Part shown: in pieces, positions 24,086 to 33,470 of the stretch
Layout of the letters: every line of letters begins with the position of its first letter
How positions within the stretch are numbered: the first letter of the stretch is position 1
Assembly (NCBI RefSeq): GCF_009674485.1
Contig: NZ_WKJJ01000034.1
Location: 1-56,095 of the forward strand
Reading direction: 5' to 3'
DNA from: Pseudoduganella rivuli
GTDB taxonomy: Bacteria > Pseudomonadota > Gammaproteobacteria > Burkholderiales > Burkholderiaceae_D
DNA length: 56,095 bases
Notes under the pieces: model-generated
Seen by the model: the letters and a program-made list of their open reading frames with translations, nothing else
What the model was told of the DNA's origin: nothing
Databases searched by the model: none
Made by a program: the position numbers and the translations under genes

Positions 24086-25063
24086 TCAGTAGTAATTGCC
24101 CATCAGCGAAGCCGCTTCGATCAGCAGCAGCACGGAAAACATGCGCACCATGTCGGACAGGCCGTGCACGTGGCGCAGGCGCGCGCTGGCGCCGAAGTAC
24201 GCGGACGCCAGCGGTATCATGCCGACCGCGAAGCTGAAAAACACGATTTTCAGCACCAGGATCATCGACATGGCGGGATTGAAAATCTGCCCCACCACGC
24301 GCGTGTAGCCCTGCAGCGCGTACGGCGTGAACCCATAGATCGACAGGTAAGCCAGTACCAAGGTCAGCACGCAGCTGACGGCGCCCAGCAGCCACACGGC
24401 AAACATGCCGGCCATTGCGCGGGGAAAGAATTCGCGCTGCAGGCCGCTGATGCCGCGCAGTTCGGCGTCACGGCCCGCCGCTTGCGCGAGCCTGGCCGGC
24501 GCCGCGGCTGCCGCTTCTTCGGCGGCTTCGCCCAGCGTGGGGGCATCGCCTGCCGCCGGCTGCCCGTCCGGTACCGGGGCGGATTGCCGCACATCCGCCG
24601 GCAGGCGTGCACTGTGCGCGACCTGGAAGCCGCCGCTCTTGTTGCGGGTCTCCGCCAGTTGCTGTGCGAACGCCACGCCGGCCGGCAGCGTATTGCGCAA
24701 GGCGACGAACAGGGCCACCGTCAGCGGGATCAGTTCCAGCACCAGCACCCGCACCACCATTTCCAGCGCATAGCGCGACAAGCCGTAACTGGCGGACGTC
24801 ACCACCACGATGCGGATGATGACCAGGCTGATAAACGTCGTCATCAGCGAAAACCACAGCAAGTGGGGCGCGGTGCCCAGCACGATTTCGCGCGCCAGCA
24901 CGGGGCGGGCGCGGCGGTTGTAGCTCGATGGGGCAAAGGCCAATGTCGCCACCAGCACCGTGAAATGCAGCAACTGCCACCAGCTGACCAGCCAGTCCAG
25001 CGCCCACCGCTGCATTTCGCGCAGCGGCGCGGCAAAGGGGAGGGGGGAGGTCGGCGTAGTCAT
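24086..25063 (-). CDS. MlaE-type ABC permease with long cytoplasmic insertion
   Basis: A 325-residue integral membrane protein of the MlaE permease family. Hydrophobic helices lie at about 30-45, 65-95, 100-125, 215-245 and 265-315, and the conserved coupling segment reads ELRGISGLQREFFPRAMAG. MlaE proteins usually have about 260 residues; the extra length is an alanine-, proline- and glutamate-rich insertion at about 142-200, just before the coupling segment. The usual operon order is ATPase-permease-MCE, but the gene upstream here encodes a LysR regulator, so the ATPase must come from elsewhere. The ATG at 25063 has no clear ribosome site. Confidence 0.85.
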   Translation of the reverse strand: MTTPTSPLPFAAPLREMQRWALDWLVSWWQLLHFTVLVATLAFAPSSYNRRARPVLAREIVLGTAPHLLWFSLMTTFISLVIIRIVVVTSASYGLSRYALEMVVRVLVLELIPLTVALFVALRNTLPAGVAFAQQLAETRNKSGGFQVAHSARLPADVRQSAPVPDGQPAAGDAPTLGEAAEEAAAAAPARLAQAAGRDAELRGISGLQREFFPRAMAGMFAVWLLGAVSCVLTLVLAYLSIYGFTPYALQGYTRVVGQIFNPAMSMILVLKIVFFSFAVGMIPLASAYFGASARLRHVHGLSDMVRMFSVLLLIEAASLMGNYY

Positions 25064-25086
25064 ACGGGCAATGTTAGCACCGGGCT

Positions 25087-25962
25087 TCACCGGCCGGAGA
25101 ACGATACGAACGATTCAAGGATGGCGTCCGCCGCCGCCCGCACCCTCGCCGTGCGGTTCAAGTCCGTGTGCATGACAAGGTAGACGTCATAATGCTGTTC
25201 CCGTTCCGGCCAGATGCGCACCAGTTCCGGCATCTGGTCCGCCATGTGCGTGGCCAGTTCGCCGATGCCCAGTCCCGCCTTGACGGCTTCGTGCAGCATC
25301 AGCCCCGTGTTGACTTCCATCGCCACCCGCGCGTTGGCGACCGGCTCGCCGCACAGCTTGTCGCCATGGCGGGGCGCCACGCTGGACTGGTAAATCACGA
25401 TGTCGTGGCCTTGCAGCGCATTGCCCGGCGTTGGCATGCCATGGCGTTCGAGATAGCCGCGCGTCGCGTACAGCCCCAGGGTGCGGCGCACCAGGTGGCG
25501 CGACACCAGGTCCGGGTCGGTGGGGCGCACGGTGCGGATGGCGAGATCGGCTTCGCGCCGCGTCAGGCTCGATAGCTGCGTCGACGCGCTCAGCACGATG
25601 CGGATCTCCGGATGCTGCTCGTGCAGCCGCTGCATGGCGTCGATGACGAAGTGGGCCGCCATGGTGTCGGACGTGGCGACCCGTATCGTGCCGGACAGGC
25701 GGTTGTCGATGCCCTGCATTTCCCGCTGCAGGCGGTTGGCGGCCGCTTCCATCTGTTCCGCCGCGCCTACGGCCAGATCCCCGGCCGGCGTGGCCACGTA
25801 GCCGCCCGGCGTGCGCAGGAACAGGCGCGCATTCAGCGCTTTTTCCATCGCGGCCAGGCGCCGGCCCACGGTGGCCTGGTCGATGTCCAGCGTGGCGGCG
25901 GCCCCGCGCAGTGTCCCGGCGCGGTAAATGGCAAGAAAGATGCGGGCGTTATCCCAATCCAT
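25087..25962 (-). CDS. LysR-family transcriptional regulator
   Basis: A 291-residue LysR regulator: N-terminal winged helix (MDWDNARIFLAIYRAGTLRG, then ATVGRRLAAMEKALNARLF) and a C-terminal periplasmic-binding-like effector domain (from about 90). The recognition helix has ATVGRR instead of the common SAVSRQ, a variant found in a known LysR subgroup. It diverges from the MFS gene at 26087, and a perfect 16-base palindrome lies 26 bases upstream of its start. It probably controls that transporter and itself. The leftward Mla-like operon begins 23 bases after its stop and could be read through from the same promoter. Confidence 0.9.
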   Translation of the reverse strand: MDWDNARIFLAIYRAGTLRGAAATLDIDQATVGRRLAAMEKALNARLFLRTPGGYVATPAGDLAVGAAEQMEAAANRLQREMQGIDNRLSGTIRVATSDTMAAHFVIDAMQRLHEQHPEIRIVLSASTQLSSLTRREADLAIRTVRPTDPDLVSRHLVRRTLGLYATRGYLERHGMPTPGNALQGHDIVIYQSSVAPRHGDKLCGEPVANARVAMEVNTGLMLHEAVKAGLGIGELATHMADQMPELVRIWPEREQHYDVYLVMHTDLNRTARVRAAADAILESFVSFSGR

Positions 25963-25987
25963 GGATGGTGTGTATGTGTTTGCTGGC

Positions 25988-26003
25988 GATGCAAATTTGC
26001 ATC
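25988..26003. promoter_or_regulatory. Perfect palindrome, candidate LysR operator
   Basis: GATGCAAATTTGCATC is an uninterrupted 16-base palindrome in the 124-base gap between the LysR gene and the divergent MFS gene. Its core has the T...A symmetric layout of LysR boxes, and its place near the regulator's own start fits autoregulation. Confidence 0.6.
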
Positions 26004-26024
26004 AGAGTGCTGATCATATGCGTC

Positions 26025-26053
26025 TTTACTGCATCATTCAAGCGGCCTAGCAT
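26025..26053 (+). promoter_or_regulatory. Candidate promoter of the MFS gene
   Basis: TTTACT (26025-26030) and TAGCAT (26048-26053) are separated by 17 bases and lie 34 bases before the MFS ATG. The palindrome at 25988 is centred about 30 bases upstream of the -35, an activating position for LysR regulators. Confidence 0.4.
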
Positions 26054-26086
26054 GCGGGCATGGCGATTGAACGGAAAGGATGAATC

Positions 26087-27475
26087 ATGCTGAACGACCG
26101 GCAAGAACTACAGGCCATCAGCGCGGTGGCGCCCCAGCGGGCCGGGGCGCTGACCCTGCTGACCCTGGCTGCGGGCTTTGTCATGGCCATGATCGACGTC
26201 ACCGCCGTCAACACGGCGCTGTCCGACATCGCGACGGATTTGCGCGTCCCGCTGTCCGGCCTGGTGTGGGTGGTCGATGGCTACACGTTGACCTTTGCCG
26301 CGCTGCTGCTGGCCGGCGGCGCGTTGGGCGACCGCTTTGGCGCCCGCAATGCCTACCTGGCCGGGCTGGGTATCTTCCTGCTGGGTTCCGTGCTGTGCGC
26401 GCTGGCGCCCGATGGCGTCAGCCTGACGGCGGCCCGGTTGCTGCAAGGGGCGGGCGCCGCCGTGTTCCTGCCCAGTTCGCTGAGCTTGCTGACGCACACG
26501 TTTGACGACGACAAGGTGCGCGCCCGCATGGTGGGAACCTGGTCCGCCATGGTGGCCACGGCGTCGGCCGCCGGGCCGCTGGCGGGAGGCATCCTGGTGC
26601 ATGCGTTTGGCTGGCGCAGCGTGTTCTGGGTCAATGTGCCGATCGGCTTGCTGGGTATCGTGCTGGCGCTGCGCCTGATCCGCCCCGTGCCGCCGCAGCC
26701 GCGGCCGTTGCCGCTGGCCAGCCATCTGCTGGGCATGCTGGCGTTGGCGGGCTTGAGTTTTGTGCTGATCGAAGGCCCCGTGCTGGGCTGGCTGTCGGCG
26801 CCGGTGCTGGGCGCGCTGGCCGCCACCCTGGCCGTGGCGGGCACGCTGGCGTGGCGCGAACGGCGCGCCGCCCACCCCCTGTTGCCGCGCGCCCTGTTTG
26901 CCACACCGGCATTCGCCGCTGTCAATGGCACGGGTTTTTTCATCAACCTGGGCGTGTTTGGGCAGCTATTTCTGCTCAGCCTGTATTTGCAGCAGCGGGG
27001 CGCCGGTGCGCTGGGGACGGGCTTGTCGCTGTTGCCCATGATGGCCGCTTTTATTGCCGGTAATTTTTCGTCCGGCCGCATCACCTCACGGGTCGGCATG
27101 CGCAAACCGTTGCTGGGCGGCTTGTCGGTGGGCGCGGCCATGGGGCTGGTCTTGCTGGCGCTGGCGTGGACCGTGCCGGATGTACCGTTCGGCGTGCTGC
27201 TGGCGGTGATTGTGGTGATGAACCTCGGCGTCGGCGTTGCGATCCCCGCCATGACGGCAAGCGCGCTGCAGGTGGCCGGTAAAGCCCATGCGAACAGTGC
27301 GGCGGCCGCGTTGAATGCAAACCGGCAAATCGGTGCGCTGGTCGGCGTGGCGCTGATGGGTTCGCTGCTGCATGCGCTGCCGGCCTGGGATGCGCGGTTG
27401 CCGGCGGGGTTCCTGGCCGTGGCGCTGGCGTTCGCGCTGGCGTGGCGGCTGGTGTACCGGCACGTGCATGTGTAG
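26087..27475 (+). CDS. MFS multidrug transporter, DHA2 (14-helix) type
   Basis: A 462-residue membrane protein with about fourteen hydrophobic segments, the DHA2 drug:proton antiporter layout. Helix 1 carries the family motif AMIDVTAVNTALSDIA; the helix 2-3 loop is GGALGDRFGARNAYLAG; motif C-like residues occur around ASAAGPLAGGILVHAFGWRSVFWVNVPIG. EmrB, SmvA and QacA are the closest named types. AAGGA lies about 8 bases before the ATG. The divergent LysR gene is the likely regulator. Confidence 0.9.
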   Translation: MLNDRQELQAISAVAPQRAGALTLLTLAAGFVMAMIDVTAVNTALSDIATDLRVPLSGLVWVVDGYTLTFAALLLAGGALGDRFGARNAYLAGLGIFLLGSVLCALAPDGVSLTAARLLQGAGAAVFLPSSLSLLTHTFDDDKVRARMVGTWSAMVATASAAGPLAGGILVHAFGWRSVFWVNVPIGLLGIVLALRLIRPVPPQPRPLPLASHLLGMLALAGLSFVLIEGPVLGWLSAPVLGALAATLAVAGTLAWRERRAAHPLLPRALFATPAFAAVNGTGFFINLGVFGQLFLLSLYLQQRGAGALGTGLSLLPMMAAFIAGNFSSGRITSRVGMRKPLLGGLSVGAAMGLVLLALAWTVPDVPFGVLLAVIVVMNLGVGVAIPAMTASALQVAGKAHANSAAAALNANRQIGALVGVALMGSLLHALPAWDARLPAGFLAVALAFALAWRLVYRHVHV

Positions 27476-27571
27476 TTGCTAAAAATCGTAACGGCAATTG
27501 GTGAAGTTGGTACTGGCACGGCCAGCGCTGGTAATGTAAATTGGAAACATTACTATTTTGCAACTTGCAAA

Positions 27572-30418
27572 ATGACATCGATTCCACTGCGCCTGATTGC
27601 CGCCGCCGCCATGTTCGCTTGCGCCCTGGCTGGCCAGGCTGCCACCAACCCGAATGACACGGTACCGTCCGCGCCCGATGTCAAAACCGGCAAACTGGCC
27701 AACGGCCTGACGTATTACATCAAGCAAAATGGCAAGCCGGAAAAGCGGCTGGAATTGCGCCTGGTGGTGCGCGCCGGTTCCGTGCTGGAAGATGAAGACC
27801 AGCGGGGCCTGGCGCACTTTGTCGAACACATGGCGTTCAACGGCACCACGCATTTCAAGCGCAACGACCTGGTTTCCTACCTGCAGTCGATCGGGGTGAA
27901 ATTCGGCAATGACTTGAATGCCTACACGAGCTTCGATGAAACCGTGTACATGTTGCCGATCCCCACCGATAAAAAGGAAAACGTGGAAACCGGGTTCCAG
28001 GTGCTGGAAGACTGGGCCCATGGCATCAAGTTTGACGACGAGGCCATCGATGGCGAACGCAATATCGTACTGGAGGAAATGCGTGCCCGGGGCGGCGTCA
28101 ATGAGCGCATGCTGAAGGCGATCTTGCCGAAAATGCTGAATGGCTCGGTGTATGCGGACCGCCTGCCGATCGGCAAGGAAGAAGTGCTGAAGCATTTCAA
28201 GTATGACGCCGCCAAACGGTTTTACCGCGACTGGTACCGTCCCGACCTGATGGCCGTGGTGGCCGTGGGTGACATCGATCCGGCCGAAGCGGAAAAGCTG
28301 ATCCAGCGGCACTTTGCCCACCTGAAAAATCCGGCCCAGCCGCGCCCGCGCCTGTATCCGGACATTCCGGCCCGCGCCGGGTCGGAATCGCTGGTGGTGA
28401 CGGACAAGGAAGCGGCAGCAAACGCCGTCTCGATCCGCTATGCCATCGACAAGGAACGTCGCCCTGCCACCTATGCCGACTATCGGGCCGAGTTGCACGA
28501 AAGCCTGGTCGGTTTCATGCTGGCGCAGCGCGTGCAGGAATTGACACAGCAGGCCGAGCCGCCGTTCGTCAACGGCTTTGCCGGCATGTTGCCGGCAGTG
28601 ACGGGCTATCGCGCCTTCTCGTCGTTCGCCGTGCTGGGCAAAGGCGGCGCCAAGCCCGCCATCGACGCGCTGGTGCAGGAAGTCGAGCGGGCGCGCCGCT
28701 TTGGCTTCAGTGCGCAGGAACTCGACCGCGCCAAGAAGACCATCCTGCGCTCGTACGAACTGGCCTACCAGGAACGCGACAAGACAGAATCCGCCGCCAG
28801 CATCAACGAGCTGGTTGGCGCCTTCCTGACCCGGCGCCCGGTCGGCCCGGGCATTGCCGCCAACTATGCCCAGGCGCAGGAATGGATTCCCGCCGCCACA
28901 TTGGAAGAGATCAATGCGCTGGCCGCGCGAATGCTGCCGTCGCACGGGCAAAAACTGGTGGTTTACCAGGGCAATGACAAGGCGGAACCGCCCGCGCCGA
29001 AAGAGCCTGAATTGCTGGCGCTGGCTGACGCGGCGGAAAAACGCACCGTGACGCGGCATGAAGAAAAAGTGCTGGCCGCGCAATTGATGGAGCCGCCGTC
29101 CAGGCCGGGCGCCATCGTGGCGGAAACCGTGAACCAGGCGCTGGGCACGACGACATTGCAGCTGTCGAACGGCGTCAAGGTCGTGCTGAAGCCGACCGAC
29201 TTCAAGAACGACCAGGTGATGATGTCGGGGCAGCGGCCGGGCGGGCAGTCGCTGTATGGCGCGGACGATGTGTATAACGCGCGCTGGGCCAGCACCCTGG
29301 TGGCAAACATGGGTGTGAAATTTTCACCGCTGGAGTTGCAGAAAATGATGGCCGGCAAGTTTGCCGTCGCCGTACCGTTCATGGGCGAGCTGCAGGAAGG
29401 CATGTTCGGCTATGCCGGCGCCAGCGACCTGGAAGCCATGCTGCAACAGGCCCACCTGCTGTTCACCCGGCCGCGGCGCGATGAAGACCTGTTCCGCTCG
29501 TTCATTGGCAAGCAGCGCGACCTGGCCCGCACGTCGCTATCGAATCCGGACGTGGTGTTCAACGACGTTTCCATCGCCACCCTGTACAACAATGACCCGC
29601 GCGTGGAGCGCCCGGCCCGGGTGGAAGACTTCGACCATGTCCAGCTGGACCGCGCGCTGGCGATTTTCCACGAGCGTTTCGGCAGCGCGCGCGATTTCAC
29701 GTTCTTTATCGTCGGCAGTTTCGACGTGGAGGCCACCAAAAAGCTGGCGGCCACCTATCTTGGCAGCTTGCCGGTGACGGATGTGACCGTCGCATACAAG
29801 GATCTCGGTATCCGTCCGGTGAAAGGCGTGGTGAAGAAGGACGTGTACAAGGGCAGCGAAAGCAAGAGCGTCGTGACCTTCACGTTCACCGGCGAAGCGC
29901 CGTATTCGGAAGACGCGTGGCTGCGCCAGAACGCGATGGTTGAGATCCTGAACATCAAGATCAATGAAGTGCTGCGCGAAAAACTGGGCTTGATCTACAG
30001 CGGTCAGATGAGCGCGGAACTGCACAAGAAGCCTTATGGCCGTTACCACGTGGCAGTGAACCTGCCGTGCGCGCCGGAAAACACGGGCAAGGTGGCCGAC
30101 GCCATGCTGGACTTGATTCGCACCATCCAGCAGCGCGGACCGGAGGCGGGGGACCTGGCCAAGGTACGGGAAAACTGGCTGGTCAAACACCGCAGCGACA
30201 TGCGTGAAAACGGCCACTGGCTCAATGCACTGGGCATCTCGCACTTGAACGGCCAGGACCCGGCCAGCATCCTGACGTTCGAACAGCGCGCGGCAGCCGT
30301 CACGCCGGCCGACGTGCAGGCGGCGGCAAAGCGCTACTTCGACTTTGGCAATTACGTGCAGATGACGCTGTACCCGGAAGCGAAGCAGGTGGCAAACCAG
30401 GCACAGGCCGCACACTAA
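27572..30418 (+). CDS. M16 zinc protease, PqqL-like, first tandem copy
   Basis: A 948-residue exported metalloprotease of family M16. A signal peptide occupies about residues 1-23 (LIAAAAMFACALAGQAA). The inverted zinc motif HFVEH is at 82-86 and the third ligand glutamate lies in ERNIVLEEM (162-169). Two M16 modules are present; only the first has the metal site, as in E. coli PqqL and FusC-type proteases. PqqL-like enzymes act in the periplasm, and FusC-type enzymes degrade imported iron proteins, but no TonB receptor is adjacent. The ATG at 27572 is chosen for its signal peptide. It has no Shine-Dalgarno site; instead a leader sequence starting GGAAAC 29 bases upstream is shared with the second copy. 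Confidence 0.9.
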   Translation: MTSIPLRLIAAAAMFACALAGQAATNPNDTVPSAPDVKTGKLANGLTYYIKQNGKPEKRLELRLVVRAGSVLEDEDQRGLAHFVEHMAFNGTTHFKRNDLVSYLQSIGVKFGNDLNAYTSFDETVYMLPIPTDKKENVETGFQVLEDWAHGIKFDDEAIDGERNIVLEEMRARGGVNERMLKAILPKMLNGSVYADRLPIGKEEVLKHFKYDAAKRFYRDWYRPDLMAVVAVGDIDPAEAEKLIQRHFAHLKNPAQPRPRLYPDIPARAGSESLVVTDKEAAANAVSIRYAIDKERRPATYADYRAELHESLVGFMLAQRVQELTQQAEPPFVNGFAGMLPAVTGYRAFSSFAVLGKGGAKPAIDALVQEVERARRFGFSAQELDRAKKTILRSYELAYQERDKTESAASINELVGAFLTRRPVGPGIAANYAQAQEWIPAATLEEINALAARMLPSHGQKLVVYQGNDKAEPPAPKEPELLALADAAEKRTVTRHEEKVLAAQLMEPPSRPGAIVAETVNQALGTTTLQLSNGVKVVLKPTDFKNDQVMMSGQRPGGQSLYGADDVYNARWASTLVANMGVKFSPLELQKMMAGKFAVAVPFMGELQEGMFGYAGASDLEAMLQQAHLLFTRPRRDEDLFRSFIGKQRDLARTSLSNPDVVFNDVSIATLYNNDPRVERPARVEDFDHVQLDRALAIFHERFGSARDFTFFIVGSFDVEATKKLAATYLGSLPVTDVTVAYKDLGIRPVKGVVKKDVYKGSESKSVVTFTFTGEAPYSEDAWLRQNAMVEILNIKINEVLREKLGLIYSGQMSAELHKKPYGRYHVAVNLPCAPENTGKVADAMLDLIRTIQQRGPEAGDLAKVRENWLVKHRSDMRENGHWLNALGISHLNGQDPASILTFEQRAAAVTPADVQAAAKRYFDFGNYVQMTLYPEAKQVANQAQAAH

Positions 30419-30500
30419 GCGCTGCGTTCCATCGCTGTGTCTGGCGTTCTCGCGGCAAATGGTGTACTGTGGAAACTTTCCTATTTTGCAAGTTCGTGAA

Positions 30501-33329
30501 ATGAAAAACGTTCCACTGCGCATCATTGCCGCCGCCGCCATGCTGGCCTGCACCCTGACCGGGCAAGCCGCCATCAACATGAACGAGACGGTGCCCTCCG
30601 CGCCTGACGTCAAGACCGGCAAACTGGCCAACGGCCTGACGTATTACATCAAGCAAAACGGCAAGCCGGAAAAACGGCTGGAATTGCGCCTGGTGGTGCG
30701 TGCCGGTTCCGTGCTGGAAGATGAAGACCAGCTGGGCCTGGCGCACTTCGTCGAGCACATGGCGTTCAACGGCACCACGCACTTCAAGCGCAATGAACTG
30801 ATTTCGTACTTGCAATCGATCGGGGTGAAATTCGGCAACGACCTCAATGCCTACACGGCGTTCGATGAAACCGTGTACATGCTGCCGATCCCCACCGATA
30901 AAAAGGAAAACGTGGAAACCGGTTTCCAGGTGCTGGAAGACTGGGCCCATGGCATCAAGTTTGAAGACGAGGCCATCGACAGCGAACGCAATATCGTGCT
31001 GGAAGAATTGCGCGCGCGGGGCGGTGTCGAAAAACGCATGCTGCAGGCGACCTTGCCGAAATTGCTCAATGGTTCGCGCTATGCGGACCGTCTGCCGATC
31101 GGCAAGGAAGACATCCTGAAGAATTTCAAATACGACGCCGCCAAACGCTTTTACCGCGACTGGTACCGTCCCGACCTGATGGCCGTGGTGGCGGTGGGCG
31201 ACATCGATCCGGCCGAAGCGGAAAAGCTGATCCAGCGCCACTTTGGCCACCTGAAAAATCCCGCCCAGCCACGCGCCCGGCTGGTAACGGAAATTCCGCC
31301 GCGCGCGCAATCGGAATCGCTGGTGGTGACGGACAAGGAAGCGTCGGCCAATGCCGTCGCGATCCGCTACACGATCCGCAAGGACCGCACGCGCAAGACG
31401 TTCGCCGACTACCGCGAAGACCTGTATGAATCCATGATCGGCTTCATGCTGGCGCAGCGGGTGCAGGAATTGACGCAGCAGGCGGAGCCGCCGTTCATCG
31501 GCGGCCAGGCCGGCATGTCGCCCGTGTTGACGGGCTACCGCACGTTCTCGGCGCTGGCCGTGCTGGGCAAGGGCGGCGCCAAACCCGCCATCGACGCGCT
31601 GGTGCAGGAAGTCGAACGGGCGCGCCGCTTCGGCTTCAGCGCGCAAGAACTGGACCGCACCAAGAAGACCATCATGCGTTTCGTGGAACGCGCGTACCAG
31701 GAACGCGACAAGACCGATTCCGGCCAGCACGTCAACGGGCTGGTTGGCAGCTTCCTGACGGGACGCGCGATCGACCCCGGCATCGTCAATGGCTATGCCT
31801 ACGCGCAGGAACTGGTGCCCGCCGCCACGCTGGAGGAGATCAATGCCCTGGCCGCGAAAATGCTGCCGTCGCATGAGCAAAAACTGGTGATTTACCAGGG
31901 CAACGACAAGGCCGAACCGCCGGCGCCGAAAGAAACCGAATTGCTGGCGCTGGCCGACGCGGCGGAAGAGCGCGCCGTCGTCAAGCGCGAAGAAAAAGTA
32001 TTGGCGACCAAACTGATGGAACCGCCGGCCAAGCCGGGCACGATCGTGACGGAAATCGTCGACAAGCCGCTGGGCACGACGGAGCTGCGCCTGTCGAACG
32101 GCGTGCGGGTCGTGCTGAAACCCACCGACTTCAAGAACGACCAGGTGCTGATGGCGGGCTTCCGTCCGGGCGGCCAGTCGCTGTATGGCGCCGGCGACAT
32201 GTTCAATGCCCGCTACGCGAGCAATATCGTGTCCAGCATGGGTGTGAAATTTGCTCCGACGGATTTGCAGAAAATGCTGGCCGGGAAGACCGTGTCGTCC
32301 TCGTCGTGGGTCGGCGCGCTGGGCGAAGGCTTGCGCGGCGGTTCCGGCAGCGCGGACGTGGAAACCATGCTGCAACTGGCGCACCTGTCGTTCACGCAGC
32401 CGCGCCGCGATGAAGCGCTGTACCAGTCGTTCATCGGCAAGCAGCGCGACCTGGCGCGCACGTCGATGTCCAATCCCGACGTGGTGTTTTCCGATGTGAC
32501 CATTGCAACCCTGTACAACAACGATCCCCGCGTGGCCCGCCCCGCGCGCGTGGAAGATTTCGACCACATCCAGCTGGACCGCGCGATGGCGATTTACCGC
32601 GAGCGCTTCGCCAGCGCGCGCGATTTCACGTTCGTCCTGGTCGGCAGCTTCGACCTGGCCACCGTCAAGCCACTGGTGGCGACCTACCTGGGCAGCCTGC
32701 CCGTGACGGACGCGCCGGTGGCGTACAAGGATATCGGCGTACGTCCCGTCAAGGGCGTGGTGAAGAAAGACGTCTACAAGGGTGCGGAAAACAAGAGCGT
32801 CGTGACGCTGACCTTCACCGGCGAAGCGCCGTATTCGGAAGAAGCGTCGCTGAGCCAGAGCGCGCTGGCGGAAATCCTCAACATCAAGGTCAATGAAGTG
32901 CTGCGTGAAAAGCTGGGGCTGATCTACAGCGGCCACGTGGGCGCATCGCTGAACAAGATGCCTTACGGTCACTACTCGATGTCGGTGAACTTGCCGTGCG
33001 CGCCGGAAAACACGGGCAAGGTGGCGGACGCCATGCTGGGCCTGATCCGCACCATCCAGCAACAGGGACCGGAAGCGGCGGACCTGGCCAAGGTCAAGGA
33101 AAACTGGTCCGTCAACAACCGCCGCGCGCTGCGTGAAAACGGTTACTGGCTGAACCACCTGGATGGCGCCTATGCGAACGGCCTGGACCCGGCCAAGATC
33201 CTGACGTTCGAACAGCGCGCGGCGGCCGTCACGCCGGCCGACGTGCAGGCGGCGGCCAAGCGCTACTTCGACTTCGACAACTACGTGCAGATGGTGCTGT
33301 ACCCGGAAGCGAAGCAGGCGGCGAATTAA
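30501..33329 (+). CDS. M16 zinc protease, PqqL-like, second tandem copy
   Basis: A 942-residue protein colinear with the preceding one over its whole length and highly similar, including the signal peptide (MKNVPLRIIAAAAMLACTLTGQAA), HFVEH metal motif and ERNIVLEEL. Both copies therefore keep the catalytic site. Differences cluster in the signal peptide, in the segment around residues 230-300 and in the second M16 module (for example around VSSSSWVGALGEGLRGGSGS), where substrate contacts are expected. The gap to the first copy is 82 bases and its upstream 30 bases resemble those of the first copy, so gene and leader were duplicated together. It is followed by two palindromic repeats. Confidence 0.9.
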   Translation: MKNVPLRIIAAAAMLACTLTGQAAINMNETVPSAPDVKTGKLANGLTYYIKQNGKPEKRLELRLVVRAGSVLEDEDQLGLAHFVEHMAFNGTTHFKRNELISYLQSIGVKFGNDLNAYTAFDETVYMLPIPTDKKENVETGFQVLEDWAHGIKFEDEAIDSERNIVLEELRARGGVEKRMLQATLPKLLNGSRYADRLPIGKEDILKNFKYDAAKRFYRDWYRPDLMAVVAVGDIDPAEAEKLIQRHFGHLKNPAQPRARLVTEIPPRAQSESLVVTDKEASANAVAIRYTIRKDRTRKTFADYREDLYESMIGFMLAQRVQELTQQAEPPFIGGQAGMSPVLTGYRTFSALAVLGKGGAKPAIDALVQEVERARRFGFSAQELDRTKKTIMRFVERAYQERDKTDSGQHVNGLVGSFLTGRAIDPGIVNGYAYAQELVPAATLEEINALAAKMLPSHEQKLVIYQGNDKAEPPAPKETELLALADAAEERAVVKREEKVLATKLMEPPAKPGTIVTEIVDKPLGTTELRLSNGVRVVLKPTDFKNDQVLMAGFRPGGQSLYGAGDMFNARYASNIVSSMGVKFAPTDLQKMLAGKTVSSSSWVGALGEGLRGGSGSADVETMLQLAHLSFTQPRRDEALYQSFIGKQRDLARTSMSNPDVVFSDVTIATLYNNDPRVARPARVEDFDHIQLDRAMAIYRERFASARDFTFVLVGSFDLATVKPLVATYLGSLPVTDAPVAYKDIGVRPVKGVVKKDVYKGAENKSVVTLTFTGEAPYSEEASLSQSALAEILNIKVNEVLREKLGLIYSGHVGASLNKMPYGHYSMSVNLPCAPENTGKVADAMLGLIRTIQQQGPEAADLAKVKENWSVNNRRALRENGYWLNHLDGAYANGLDPAKILTFEQRAAAVTPADVQAAAKRYFDFDNYVQMVLYPEAKQAAN

Positions 33330-33349
33330 GCCTCATCGCGGCTTGAAAT

Positions 33350-33378
33350 GGCGGCTTGGCTGCGCCAAACCGCCCTAC
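33350..33378. repeat. REP-like hairpin, first of a back-to-back pair
   Basis: GGCGGCTTGGCtgCGCCAAACCGCC followed by CTAC. It lies 21 bases after the second M16 gene and points away from the copy at 33420, the reverse of the arrangement at 9663 and 19921. Confidence 0.8.
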
Positions 33379-33419
33379 GGATTATGCGACGCGGTAGCAC
33401 TTGTCGCTGCGTCAAACCC

Positions 33420-33450
33420 GTAGGGCGGTTTCCGCGCAGCGGAAGCCGCC
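33420..33450. repeat. REP-like hairpin, second of a back-to-back pair
   Basis: GTAGGGCGG followed by TTTCCGCgcagCGGAA and GCCGCC; then ATGCGTGCG. Near-identical to the left half of the 19921 element. It separates convergent genes and could act as a bidirectional terminator or mRNA end stabiliser. Confidence 0.82.
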
Positions 33451-33470
33451 ATGCGTGCGCCACGGCGACT

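Noticed and set aside
30300..33158. 952-codon leftward open frame
   Set aside because: It is the mirror of the second M16 gene, whose codon bias removes stops on the other strand; a similar mirror exists for the first copy at 27479-29083, as expected for duplicated genes.
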